A DNA stretch of 64,000 nucleotides from Omphiscola glabra (Eukaryota > Mollusca > Gastropoda > Lymnaeidae), in the NCBI GenBank assembly GCA_964017045.1, contig OZ024798.1:31424347-31488346 (forward strand). Direction: 5' to 3'. Numbering within the stretch: the stretch's first letter is position 1; each line of letters opens with the position of its first letter. The position numbers were made by a program, and so were the translations under genes. Below, piece after piece: positions 12,401 through 23,687 of this stretch. Under the pieces are notes generated by a model, which had not been told where the DNA came from, searched no databases, and saw nothing but the letters and a program-made list of their open reading frames with translations.

Positions 12401-15400
12401 GAGAAACAGATACACAACAAGAAGGTTCAAATTAACAAGGACCACCACTGATCATAATGAATTAAAAGTCCTTTGTTGATATTTTAATAGTCACAGTTTT
12501 AAAACAGGCTGAACCAGGTACTGACCCAGATACCTGGAATTGCAGAGTATTAGCACATGCTGCACATAACCAGGTCCGGAACCAGGTCTGGATGTTAAAA
12601 AAAAAAAAAGTAAATCTTCTCATTTTCTTTAATGTTTCAACCCATGTATAGAACCAGTATGTTTTTTCACATAATGTTTTGTACATTTGACCTGAATAAA
12701 ATCAATCTATACTAGAAAACTGACCAGCGATTGGTGTGAATGTAAGCCAAATGATTGGTGTGAATGTAAGCCAAATGATTGGTGTGAATGTAAGCCAAAT
12801 GATTGGTGTGATTGTAAGCCAAATGATTGGTGTGATTGTAAGCCAAATGATTGGTGTGAATGTAAGCCAAATGATTGGCGTGAATGTAAGACAAATGATT
12901 GGTGTGAATGTAAGCCAAATGATTGGTGTGAATGTAAGCCAAATGATTGGCGTGAATGTAAGCCAGATGATTGGGTGTGAATGTAAGCCAAATGATTGGT
13001 GTGAATGTAAGCCAAATGATTGGTGTGAATGTAAGCCAAATGATTGGGTGTGAATGTAAGCCAAATGATTGGTGTGAATGTAAGCCAAATGATTGGTGTG
13101 AATGTAAGCCAAATGATTGGGTGTGAATGTAAGCCAAATGATTGGTGTGAATGTAAGCCAAATGATTGGGTGTGAATGTAAGCCAAATTATTGGTGTGAA
13201 TGTAAGCCAAATGATTGGTGTGAATGTAAGCCAAATGATTGGTGTGAATGTAAGCCAAATGATTGGGTGTGAATGTAAGCCAAATGATTGGTGTGAATGT
13301 AAGCCAAATGATTGGTGTGAATGTAAGTCAAATGATTGGGTGTGAATGTAAGCCAAATGATTGGTGTGAATGTAAGCCAAATGATTGGTGTGAATGTAAG
13401 CCAAATGATTGGGTGTGAATGTAAGCCAAATGATTGGGTGTGAATGTAAGCCAAATGATTGGTGTGAATGTAAGCCAAATGATTGGTGTGAATGTAAGCC
13501 AAATGATTGGGTGTGAATGTAAGCCAAATGATTGGTGTGAATGTAAGCCAAATGAAACTGCAAAACTCTGCAAATAGTCTAGCACAGTCTTTCTTTGCAT
13601 AATGAATTTTAAGAATTTTAAAATTATTTTCTACTTTACAGTGGTTTAAAATCGTCTTTGATAGAAACTCTTTTTTTAAAGTTATTGTCATATTTTTTAT
13701 TTTAAATTGAATTTTATATGATTTTAATTTTGTTTTAAATTTTTTGTCTTTTTTTGGCCTAAACTTAAAAGTTGGCAGTTTCCATGCAAAGCTATAACCA
13801 GGTGTGTGAATGTATTAAAAATTTACTGGGGATTCACTTATTGATCCACCACTACAGAGCCCTCCACCCTTCTTAGATGTTATTTCTGCATCCCTCTAAC
13901 CCTGGTCAAAATTAAAGTACAGGTACCAAAAAATTTTTTATACAAAAAGCTCAGTCCCTCCCTCCTTCTGAACATGTTTCTCCATTTCAAGGTATAATTC
14001 TTATTGTGGGTCATCACAATTGGACAAATGTTATAAATGGGTCGTGGCACTAAAAAGGTTGAAGATCGCTAGGTTAGGATTATATTATTAAGCTATTAGT
14101 GTTTTGAAGTCTTTAAATTTGATGCCTTTGTGATCGCTACTGGTTTCATAAGATAAGATAAAATTCTTTTATTGATCCAAAAAATGGATATGTTTTTTTT
14201 TTACATTGTACGTATTCATTTTCAGCACATAAATAAATATATATTTCAACCAAGACAACATTTTACAATATTTTAAGGGTGTAATGTCTTTGGTTTATCT
14301 TTTTATACATAATTCTGCCATGTCAGCTTATTATTAATGGTGACACCTAGGTACAGTAGAACCCAGTTATGTCGACGGCCACGGGGTATGCCAAAAGGCG
14401 TCGAGATAACCGAGGATCGAGATAAACGAAAACAAATATGGCGGCAATATATTAACATGTGCTTGAAATGTCTTTATGTACATGATGTAATGAGAATCAG
14501 TGGCGTAGCGAGGGGGCGCAAGGGGGGCATCATGCCCCGGGCGCTACTCACAAAGGGGCACCAAATGGTATATTTTACATATAATATTGTATGATTTTCG
14601 AATTGGGGGGGGGGCGCTAAAAAGGTATTGTGCCCCGGGCGCGAGTTAAGCTCGCTACGTCACTACCTATACTATTGCTTTGTGTTTTCATAAAGAGATC
14701 GCTGTAGTGGTAATATTTAACATGACATGGTCACAACACACTGTAGTCCGCCAACACGTCTTTTCGTGCTGTGACGTCATTATTTCGCTCGGCGGAACCA
14801 ACCTTCCCCCACCCGCAGATAGCTAGTTCACTGTGACACACAAAGCAACAATATGACCATCACGATCAATACGATACGTTGCGGTGATATTTTTATAACC
14901 TTTGACACACCTACCAATCCCCCTACCCATGTGTCTCGTACGCCACAAATTTTCTTGACAACCAACAATGCACTGGGATTGTCTATACAAACGCAAAAAT
15001 ACGGTAGTGAGATGGTGAAGTGGCATCGATAACTAACTTTTCAAAAGCTGGCGATTGGTCATGGGAATCGAGATAACCAACGTTAATTGGCAAATTTGGC
15101 CCTCTTTTGTGCTCGAGATATTAGGGTTCGGCGACATAAAAGAATTGACATAACCGATGAGAAAATGCTAAGACAAAGAGAGAATTTGGCGGTTCCACTT
15201 CAAAAACATCGACTTAATAGGGTTGGCGAATTAACCGAGGTCGAGATAAGCGGGCTTGACTGTACTTATATGTCTCTACTGTGATTTTTTATTGCAATGT
15301 CCGCAATTGGGTGATTCCCCCTACGACAACCATTCCTTTTATTTTTAGAGACATTCTAATGATGAAAATTTTCATTGCACCAATTGATAAAGCTTGCAAA

Positions 15401-18400
15401 TATGCTTTGGTACCAGTATAAGCTTTCCCTTCAGATATTAGACCTACAATGGTGGTATCATCAGCAAATTTTTTCACTTCTCCTCAATGAGTGGAACATA
15501 AAGAAAACGAGAAGATGCACCAGGTACTGTCTTAAAACACCCTAACCGGGTGTAAAAAAACTGTACCCGCCTCATGACTAATTTTTTACTGAATGTTTCA
15601 TACATAAGTAACAAAAGTACATAGGCTTATGGTAGAAGGCTCAAAGAACAATAATTTAATGTCACAATAAATGTTTTTGTAAGAGATTTAATGAATAGAT
15701 TTCTTCAAATGGATTCAAATATATTTGATTAAGAACAAAATCATATTTATTTCTTTTACCATAAGCTGATGTAAATGAACAGTGAACAGTTACATAAAGA
15801 ATAAAAAGTTTTAGATTAAAAGAAAATGCTTTAAATTGTAATTCTATATGATGAGAGTTGTTTGTTTTTTAATCTACCTTATATACTCATTCATAAGCCA
15901 ATTTTTGGGGAAATATTTCAGGGGAATAAGTAGACTGTTTTTGTTATGAGTGGTTCACAGATTTTTATATTTTTCTCCTGGTAAGTTGATTCTATTATAG
16001 AAAATAATAAAGTAAAAAGTTATTAATTAACGGAGGTGAACATAGAGCTGTATGCAAAATTGGCAGAGGAAAAACTGAGTCACGTATTTCGTTTTCATTT
16101 TGCCGTGATTGGCTATCAAAGTACCTACATTGAATAATGAAATTAGTATTTGTAGATCGCCGAGATATTTTTTTTTAAATTTTGAGTATGATTAATGTTA
16201 TACTGGTAGACACAGGCAGCGAATATCTGTGTTATACATATACTGTATGTTTATTATTGTTTAAGTCTTTTTACTTAAATGATTTTTTTTGTACAAATTA
16301 TTTTCTTCTATACCATATTGCTTCTGCTGGTTTAATATTTTATGGTGTTTATAAGCGTGTTCCAAACTTTTCAGGCTTTTCCCAGGCAAAACTAATGCTG
16401 CCAGCTTAGGAATGAGGGGGCTTATCTACAAGTAGGCCTATATACAGTAATTTTCAGGAGTAAAAATTTGTATATCAAAATAGAACAAAATGTGTTACCT
16501 TGAATATTTTTTAACTAATTAAGGTTCTGTGGTTTAGAGTGTTATATAAAAGATTAAAATTAGAATATGATTTTTTGGGAAATTACCATCAATCTTATTT
16601 GCAGCACACAAACATGGTATCTCTGGCCTATAGGTTTTTAAGTCTTTCAGCCATTCTGATAAGTTTTTGTAAGTGATTTTTCTTGTGCAGTCAAAAACCT
16701 GAAAGGTGTTAAGTAAAATGAAGTCAGATCAAAGAAAATAATTGGCCCTTAAGTTCATATTAAAGTAAATTTGTTAAGATCTAAATGCTTGTCAATGATG
16801 TTAGCTTTATGAGATTATTTCTACACACAGTTATAGCTATTCAACAAGAAAGCTAACATTTTCTATACTATTTCTCAACAAATTTTTTAACTATAAATAT
16901 TTGCTCTTACTAGAATACATGCATTTGCTTGATGGTAATATGATGGATGCATACTGTTGAATCGCTCTTGACCAGCAGTGTCCCAGAAATCTGCAATTAA
17001 TGTTTCAATTTGCTTCAAAAAATAAAATGATAGAAAATTGTGTTAAATCATGTTAAAATTGATCATAACTATTGGTTATATAAGATATTAATTTTAATGA
17101 GTAAGTAATTGAAAAGTTAGCTAATCCTAGTTAATTATTATTTGAAATATCATTTTATTTTATGAAATATTCTTATGTGCTCTATTTATACAAACATAAC
17201 AGCAGCCCTATCAAAATTTTAAGTCTTTTCAAACTAGATTCCTCACCAACTAAGACTGTTTTGTCATCAATCTGTGCTTTGTAGTTGAATAGTGTTAGTG
17301 CAAATGTTGACAACTGTTGTGGTTTACTTAATACGTTAAGACAGTCAATAACCCCAAAATCATATAAAATAATATCTTCATGAATTAAAAAATATTTAGT
17401 TGTACTATTGGTTGAAGTAATGATAGATTAGCAAATTTAATATTTTGAATTTAATAATTTTGTATACAATGGATTTAATTTCTTTCTTCTTTTTTTTTTT
17501 TGAAATCTATGGAAGCTATGTCACAATAATTTAAACATATATTATTTTAAAAAATAAGAAAAATATGTAATTATATAAAAGGATACTATCCATCCATGAG
17601 AAACCTTTCAACAAGCCTGAAATGAAAAATTCAGTTTGAAAACATTTTTAAAATTGAGATGTATCTGATAAAAAATGTCAAGAATCCTATGTCCTATGTG
17701 TACACAAAATAATAAACCAGCAACTATGAGAAATGTACTATTTCCATAAAAGTTTAAAAAAACTAATATTATAAATTGCACAAATTAAATTTTAATGTGA
17801 AGAAGGTGGTTCATGTTACAATATGCAACAATAACTTAAATAAATTGCAAATCCCATCTACATTTATAGGAGCCATAATGATCAATACATTGATCGTGGG
17901 ACATTAATATATAGAAGAAGAAGAAGAAGAAGAAATTACACATCCTTGTAAGCCTGGAAAATTTTTTTCTTAAATATCTCACTGCTTATATTTAGCTCAA
18001 ATGGTAACTTAGTCCATTTTAACCGTCCAAATGGTGTTATCATATTTTTCTATGTGTTAGATTTATTATTTGATTTTACATACAAGTATGAGTTTTGAGA
18101 ATATTTTTGAACGCGTAAACGCATACTTTTTTTTTTACGCCCCCCCCCCCCCATAACAATAATAAAACAATTAACAAAATCCATAATTATATATTATGAT
18201 GTTACTATTGTTGCAGTAAACAAAATGTGACACGGGTTTTCACCCCAAGTCCAAGTGATTCGGTCAGCCCAGACTCGAAAATCGTCTTTAGAAAGGAACT
18301 TGGCTAATTCAAATAGATCGTACCTCATCATTAGGTTCAGGGATAGATTTAGGGTTCAGGTTAGGTTTAGGGATAGATCTAGGGTTCAGGTTAGGCTTAG

Positions 18401-21400
18401 GGATAGATTTAGGGTTCAGGCAACCAAGATGGCGGCCATGGTAAAAAAAACGCGGTACGATCTATCCGAATTTACCAGGAACTTCTTTGGAAGTGTACTT
18501 GTAATAATTTCACACAGAGAGCCTGGTGAAAATCGAATAATGCATAGGCACCGGCAAACGAAAATTTTAGAACCACTGGCGTAGCTCAACAAAATATACA
18601 TCACACGCGTGCTGGACATTCGGTGGACTAAACATTACTTTAAATTCCCCACTACTTAAGTATAGCTAGAGAGTTCATTTGTGAAAATACAACTTGACAA
18701 CATCACATTATTAAGGATATAAAAATACCACAATGTTTGGCAGTTATCGTATACTAATGCTTTGTGATTTCATTAAGAGATCGCTGTAGACACTGTAGTG
18801 GTAATATTTAACATGACATACTGGTAGTCACAACACACTGTTGTCCACCAACACGTCTTTCCATGCGGTGACAAACCCCACCTCCCCATCAGTGCGTACA
18901 TACTAAGACTATATAGAAGGATGGTCCCAACGTTAAAAAAAAATTACAACCAATCGTTTTTCTCGGTTCATTCACTGCTAGATCTTTTTTAGAAAGGGCT
19001 AAAACTTCCAAAACCGAAAATGTATCCATTTTTTTATCGGAAAAAAATTTTTAATTTCACCCTCTGAAAATCGTAGTTTCAGCGGGTCTCGGCGTACAAT
19101 CGTAAAAAACATCTAAAAATCATACATTGTACGCCAAAATCGTAAAAGTAAACAGGTCTGCCATAGCCATCTGATTTTGCCCAGTTAGATGGTTCATTCA
19201 CAGTTAGATGGTATTTCCTTTCCTATTACTTTATCAATCTATTTCACTACATGTGTTTTTAAAGGTAATGGCACCTTTCTGCAGTAGTTTAGCTGCCAGG
19301 TCTGTTTTGAGATGCGCTTCTCCTAGATCTCCTAGCATAGAATTTATGTTTTCCACCTTGGGTACAAACTGATCCTGATTAATAGAGATCACCCAAATGA
19401 CTGCCTGGCCTGTAGACAGAGGGGACAATGTAGGCCATTCTTCACAAATTTAAAGAGCTTTTATTTTTTCCTCTCCATTTCTTTTGTTTTTAAGTTTTAA
19501 GTGGTTGCTTCAAGGGGCTTCATTTTTGCTCCACTTCAGATAACTAGTGTTTCTTGGCTTGGGAATATATTTTCTCCTTTAACAAATCTCTCAAATAAGG
19601 TGTTTACATCAATTTGAAAATGAACTGCCATATTGGTACTTATATTATTAATTTTATTGCTTGTCCTATGCATGACAAGATGACTAAGGCTAGAGTAGTA
19701 GCCTTGACGTGAGCTGTAAAGTTTAAAGTGAGGGAGAGTTGCTCAATTCGTATGCCTTGACCTCTTGTCCTTGCCCATCTGATCCAATGGCAAGACTTAG
19801 TCAAGAAGACTTTAAATAAACCAGGATGCAGTAGATGACCAGTAGTTTTCTTGTGTGTTTCACTGTGCTCTTTATGGTTATATGTTGCAAGAGTTGTTGG
19901 AATTTTCATAGTGTCATGCTGCCACTCCAGGTTTGAGTTCAGAGGTTTAGATGCATTGCAATCCAAGGTTAAAGAGTTCCATCCACCCAGGGTGCTGGTG
20001 ATGGTTTTCACTTTTGCTGGGGATTAAATTCCAGATGATCAGCTTGGGATTGACTCAGTTTAGACCACTGTCTACTCTGCCACCAGGCACCCTTGGTACT
20101 AGATTTATTTGAAATGTTAGACACTCCCTAAATACTTTCTTGATCACCAATGTCACATCTCATCTTATCCTTCATTGTGTTTATCCCCTTGCCTCATGTC
20201 TTAAAATTATCATTTCTATTACACTGATAGCATGTCTTGCCCTAGGCAGGGCACAGTTCCTGTCTTTGAAATTCAACAATCCTTGAAACCCTAAACATAT
20301 GTATCATGTTTTCTCCTCTTAGGGAAAGATGCCTTCATTGACTCTGTCATATCAAGTGATCAATAGTAATTTTGGATATTTTAAGTGAATTTCAAGGAAG
20401 AATTTGAAATAAATAAATGGGTTCTGTTTAATTTGCTGTCAACGGGATATTGATGTTTTCTTTAAGAAGAATACCTAAATGACAGAAGAGGTCTCCATGC
20501 AGATAACAAATGTTAAAATAAATAAAAAATGATGGCTGGAGTTTTATTTTTTTGCTCTAGTACAATTTGTTTAATGGTTATTTTTTATGTACAAAAAGAC
20601 GCATTTGAATCTTTACAGCACTATACTATACATTAGTCATAAAAATATATAATTAATAAGTGGAGTTTTTAAAAAGAAATATACGAATTTTTAAATGACA
20701 ATAAAAATAAAATAAACTATTTCATTAGTATTAAAGCAAGAAAGCCGGTTAGTAAAATAGGATTTTACCTAAAAAGGATACACTCATTAACATATATGTA
20801 ACTTATAAAAATAAATGGATATATATTAGACATAATTTAAATATTACTAATATTATTGAATGGGTGCTGGGTGGCCAAGTGGTCTAATCCCCACCAAAGC
20901 CCAGTCAAGCAAAAACACCACCAGCACCCCGGGTGGATGGGACTCGTTAACCTTGGACGGCAACTCATCTAAGAGAAGGAAACTCTGAATTCAAACCCGG
21001 AGATGGAGTCCCGATAGGCGGATAACATTGATACAATGAAACATTCCGACAACTCCTGCGATGCCACTGGTGCCAAGCTGTATCATCCACATGATGTTCC
21101 CTTGGGGTTATCCAGCGGCGGGGAGAGAGGCGATTTGCTGTTGGGAACCAGCTTATAATCCTAGAAGAATAATCCCAGGCCTTGTGGATTTAGTCTTGTG
21201 ATTTCCACACCATCGTCACCTTGTGACGGACGGATGCCAGCAATTATTGAATATATTTCAAATTTAATTAATTAACTAATACTTGATAAGTAAGGTCAGT
21301 AAGGTGTAAGTTTGAGCTTGTGTTAGTTTTTTTATAAACAGTGGTACATTAGTTATTAGTTACTACTAGTTAGGGGTCGTTCGTAAATCATGTCACACAA

Positions 21401-22154
21401 AAAATGACCTTTGTAGACTCCCCCTGTCACAAAGTGTCTCAAATTCTTTACCCCTCCCCCCCCCCCCCCCACTCCCACATCACGTCACACCTAATAAAAT
21501 TGAAACATACATATTACATAAAATTTTCTTCAGTAAACTAAGATTTTATTTTATTTTTCTAACATATTCCCATAATGGATTAAGATGTAGTATTATTAGA
21601 AAACTGTGATGCGAAACAACAAAGTCATACACAAGCTAAATGTAAAATGGTCACAACAGATTTTGCATCATTTTTCAATATGCCATGTGAAAAAGGTGTG
21701 AGCGACTGAGTTCATAGTACCTATAATACCTGAGGCAATTTCGACCTCAAATTAATGCTTTTAAAATTAATAATTAATTAAATAAAGATTTTTCAAAATT
21801 TGAAAATTTTAGATTTAAAAAAAAAAAAAAGTGACATCACAAATTTTTTGACCCCCATGTCACAAATTCTCGGACCACCCCTCCCCCCTGAGCGTGGCGT
21901 AATTTGCGAACGACCCCTTAAAAGATTCTGAGTCTTAGTCTTGTAATAGCACTACTCGATAATTGGTGAGCACCAGAAAACCCCATTAAAACATTGAGTG
22001 TATTTATGTAAAACAAAAATGAAAAAAAAAGAATTGTTTCATGTGATGCCTACTTTGATTTTCCTACAGCGCTGTCACCGAGACATATAATTTTTACGCG
22101 TTCTTCTCCTTCATCTCCCGGCTTGTCATAGTCTGGTTGAACGTTGGTCGCCAT
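9452..22154 (-). CDS. RABL2: RAB-like protein 2 (RABL2), ciliary small GTPase, 8 coding exons
   Basis: Coding exons in order: 22154-22054, 17616-17587, 17326-17247, 16990-16911, 16698-16587, 12398-12301, 9816-9733, 9547-9452. All introns are GT-AG, the total is 681 nt and the phases agree throughout, giving 226 aa (human RABL2 is about 228). GTPase motifs: P-loop GDSAVGKS at residues 26-33, G3 DTAGQE at 74-79, NKID at 131-134 and SAADGT at 158-163. Family signatures include QQLSTFALTLF and DFMDEIMKELE. RABL2 acts at the ciliary base, where it is recruited by CEP19 and promotes IFT-B entry. Exon 2 is only 30 nt. The start MATNVQPDYD is set by the only in-frame ATG before the P-loop and lies in a TISU-like context. 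The 3' end faces SHANK. Intron 1 and the introns around exon 6 hold most of the transposons. Confidence 0.96.
10799..10914. repeat. 23-bp tandem repeat, 5 units
   Basis: Five tandem copies of a 23-bp unit, ccaatggactcagttggcct plus tct, with single-base variants. It lies in RABL2 intron 6 beside a decayed hAT element. The open frame through it is repeat-driven. Confidence 0.9.
10985..12225 (-). pseudogene. Decayed hAT-type transposase (ZMYM1-like / DUF4371 type)
   Basis: Minus-strand translation, broken by stops and frameshifts, gives fragments in the order expected for the large hAT-like proteins often labelled zinc finger MYM-type 1-like: VVFVDSTSDSSHVE, FVDTSHKTGYDIAQ, a Cys-rich piece with INVCGNDAAEC, then AKTSAEINGALSYVTSF and HFRKSVLYVIFENIIGGV. 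Known members have the same succession (an acidic VDSTPD-like site, then a catalytic-core segment, then a leucine-rich end). It is clearly non-functional here and sits inside RABL2 intron 6. Exact borders are not determined. Confidence 0.7.
12728..13554. repeat. 24-bp minisatellite, about 34 units, with 73-bp higher-order period
   Basis: The unit is gattggtgtgaatgtaagcc plus aaat, 24 bp. A one-base-longer variant (gattgggtg) occurs at 12971, 13044, 13117, 13166, 13263, 13336, 13409, 13434 and 13507. Many of these are spaced 73 bp (24+24+25), which shows a higher-order repeat. Because 24 is a multiple of 3 the array is open in several frames on both strands, but these frames are not genes. It lies in RABL2 intron 5. 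Confidence 0.97.
13985..14075. mobile_element. Degenerate hAT 3' end related to the SPIN-like element
   Basis: The segment contains gggtcgtggcactaaaaagg followed by ttgaagatcgct, close to the right end of the intact element at 23688-23881 but more diverged and lacking a visible left end. Interpreted as an older relative. Confidence 0.5.
14354..15262. mobile_element. Non-autonomous pogo/Tigger-like transposon with TA duplication
   Basis: The left end is CAGTAGAACCCAG at 14354 and the right end ...CTTGACTG at 15262. Sub-terminal 'tcgagataacc' motifs are inverted at the two ends, and TA flanks both sides. These termini resemble pogo/Tigger elements. No transposase frame is visible. A second small element is nested inside. 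An internal piece recurs at 18730-18885. Confidence 0.75.
14497..14668. mobile_element. Nested small inverted-repeat element
   Basis: About 170 bp beginning cagtggcgtagcgaggg and ending ...gctcgctacgtcactac, an imperfect terminal inverted repeat, with gccccgggcgc boxes on both sides. It interrupts the pogo-like element and so is younger. Family not assigned. Confidence 0.65.
17866..17937 (+). repeat. Dispersed 3'-tail-like repeat ending in (AGA)n
   Basis: The segment taggagccataatgatcaat...ttaatatatagaagaagaag also occurs at about 56038-56098 with the same AGA-triplet end. It looks like the 3' end of a retroelement with a microsatellite tail; which one is unknown. Confidence 0.55.
18300..18478. 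mobile_element. Small inverted-repeat element with telomere-like units and a YY1-type box
   Basis: The ends form an inverted repeat (TGGCTAATTCAAATAGATCG at the left; its imperfect complement ...cgatctatccgaatttacca at the right). Inside are about three degenerate units of the form 'agggatagatttagggttca' followed by caaccaagatggcggccatg. The core AAGATGGCGGC matches the YY1 consensus. Relatives cluster at 44.3-48.0 kb. Confidence 0.7.
18725..18885. repeat. Fragment homologous to the interior of the pogo-like element
   Basis: It shares gctttgtg.tttcat.aagagatcgctgtag, tggtaatatttaacatgaca and ccaacacgtcttt with 14680-14780, in the same order. It therefore represents a second, truncated copy of that internal region. 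Confidence 0.65.
19080..19165. mobile_element. Fragment of a small inverted-repeat element (aaatcgtacattgtacg family)
   Basis: Contains catacattgtacgccaaaat and cgtaaaagtaaacaggtctg. The same right end occurs in the fuller copy at 37505-37680. Confidence 0.6.
19636..20097 (-). mobile_element. tRNA-derived SINE, minus orientation
   Basis: Read on the minus strand it has an A-box-like head (GGCAGAGTAGACAGTGGTC), then gggtggatggaactctttaa and cctctgaactcaaacctgg. The same succession occurs in the SINE at 20862-21242. It is diverged, so older. Its 3' part differs from the other copy. A chance 123-codon open frame across it is not a gene. Confidence 0.6.
20862..21242 (+). mobile_element. tRNA-derived SINE with perfect 10-bp target duplication
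   Basis: The 381-bp unit is bounded by ATTATTGAAT at 20852-20861 and 21243-21252. The head has an A-box-like tggccaagtggtctaa and a B-box-like gaattcaaaccc about 110 bp further on, so the tRNA-related part carries extra sequence between the boxes. Related, more diverged copies are at 19636-20097 (minus) and 35036-35175. The family name is not recognised. Confidence 0.75.
21373..21917. mobile_element. Non-autonomous PIF/Harbinger-like element, TTA duplication
   Basis: The ends are GGGGTCGTTCGTAAATCATG and the complement of TTTGCGAACGACCCC, an inverted repeat, flanked by TTA on both sides (370-372 and 918-920 of this kilobase block). A 3-bp TWA duplication is typical of PIF/Harbinger. No transposase is visible. 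Interior sequence is shared with 49520-49670. Confidence 0.7.
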
Positions 22155-22160
22155 CTTGTT
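22147..22160 (-). promoter_or_regulatory. TISU/YY1-like start-codon context of RABL2
   Basis: On the minus strand the start codon is embedded in CAAGATGGCGAC, one base off the TISU consensus SAASATGGCGGC, a combined initiation element and YY1 site found in vertebrate genes with very short 5' UTRs. This is a motif match only. Confidence 0.4.
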
Positions 22161-22912
22161 GCTAAAGAATGCAAATAGAGCATTGTGGGACGCATTCCGA
22201 CTGACCAAATGTAATTTTCACGCACAGCAACAAAAATCTTGATCTGACGTCATTCAAACTTGTGTTTTAAAAAAACATAAAAACAGGAAGTCCATAATTA
22301 CATTACTAAACAAAACCAATTTACCAGATAGTTCAGCTGGTAAGCAAAAGTACAATAACACATAATTTGATATAACATTAAGCTTTAGTCCTCATGATTT
22401 ATCTTTTGAAGTCAGTGGTGATAAACCTTACTATTTCATAGGTGGCTTAATTTATATTTACCATAATAATAATAAATTAAATTAAAAGGTAATAGTAATA
22501 CTATTTATTTGATATTGTGAGTATTCAGTGAGTATTGTATTGAGTATTGACTCAGTATTGACAATTACTATTGACTTGACAATTTAAATTCATAAATAAT
22601 AATAAAATTAAAATATATATAATATAGGACTATTGAATTGTGGCTAATGCAGAGTACAGGATATTTTAACATACTGAATGGATTGCTAGTATCTCTGGCC
22701 TGGCCTATTAATAAGTGTTAAAAACAATATATTTGAGTACAGATGCTAAATCACAAATACATAAAAGAAACAGCTTACTTTATAAATAAATATACAATAC
22801 CTAAGAATGAATTATTGTTTTTAACTTACCTATGAACATTTTTAATTCCATGGAAAAAATCACTAAATTTGGCTAAATTGTTTATATTTATACTAAATAT
22901 GTTACATTTTGG

Positions 22913-23232
22913 AAATGGTGTTGGCGGGCCGTCAAGAGTGAACTCTTAATTCCCTCCCCAACACACCTCCACACAGCCCTGATGCTGGGTCTCCCCGATG
23001 CTGGACTGTGCGGCGGCACACCAGGGACCTTTCCCGGCCTGGACCGCCCCCCACTTGATCGGATTTGCAGATGGAGGCCCTCTGAAAACCCACTGTAGAA
23101 CCCCTTTTAAAGGGCGTTCCTGGGATGGGTGGGGGAAGATATTAGGATGTTAATGTACCATTCCAACTCCCTGGGAGTCTTTAAACACAGCGTTTTCGGT
23201 CAACCGGACGTTCGCGGGGGGGGGGGGGGGGT
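22913..23232. repeat. GC-rich block of unknown nature ending in a poly-G run
   Basis: About 300 bp of markedly GC-rich sequence in an otherwise AT-rich region, with no open frame or tRNA/rRNA signature I recognise. It ends in a long G run at about 23215-23232. It is probably a repeat, but this is not established. Confidence 0.35.
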
Positions 23233-23687
23233 AGGGCCCCCATATGCAAATTGCCTAAACAAAACTGCCAGATTGTCTTTTTCTTACTTGACTGAATTTT
23301 TTTAAAGTTTTTTCTTTACCTATTGCTGAAGCTTGTCAGGTTTCTGCTGTAAATGGGGCATTCCCAAAATTGTAACAGTTTTATCATAAAATGGATTGGC
23401 TTTCAGACTAGGTATTTTTCAAGCTCTAAAATGATGGCAACAGCTAAATAAAGCACTTTTAATCCAAAAATCAATCTACTTATTAAGCATACATTTTTAT
23501 TTTACACCTTGCAAAAATATATCAGAATACAGTTCAAAATAGTACTTTCTAAATCCGTTGCATCCAGTCCAACAAATATGATGGGAAAATACACTTGATG
23601 GTTGATGTGACCAAATAAATAAAAAAATTATCAGCGCAGCTAAATGCTTAGTGACTGCTTTAGAATGCCTAATAATACTGTCTAAAG

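Noticed and set aside
12702..13691. Several overlapping long open frames (up to 283 codons) encoding repeated peptides
   Set aside because: They are frames through the 24-bp minisatellite, open on both strands because the unit length is a multiple of three; there is no conserved protein and the array lies in an intron.
18330..18420. Telomeric repeat array or ancient chromosome fusion point
   Set aside because: The TTAGGG-like units are embedded in a longer 30-bp unit belonging to a dispersed inverted-repeat family found in several places, not a true telomere tract.
19640..20011. 123-codon minus ORF as a gene
   Set aside because: It coincides with a diverged SINE copy and shows no protein-family resemblance.
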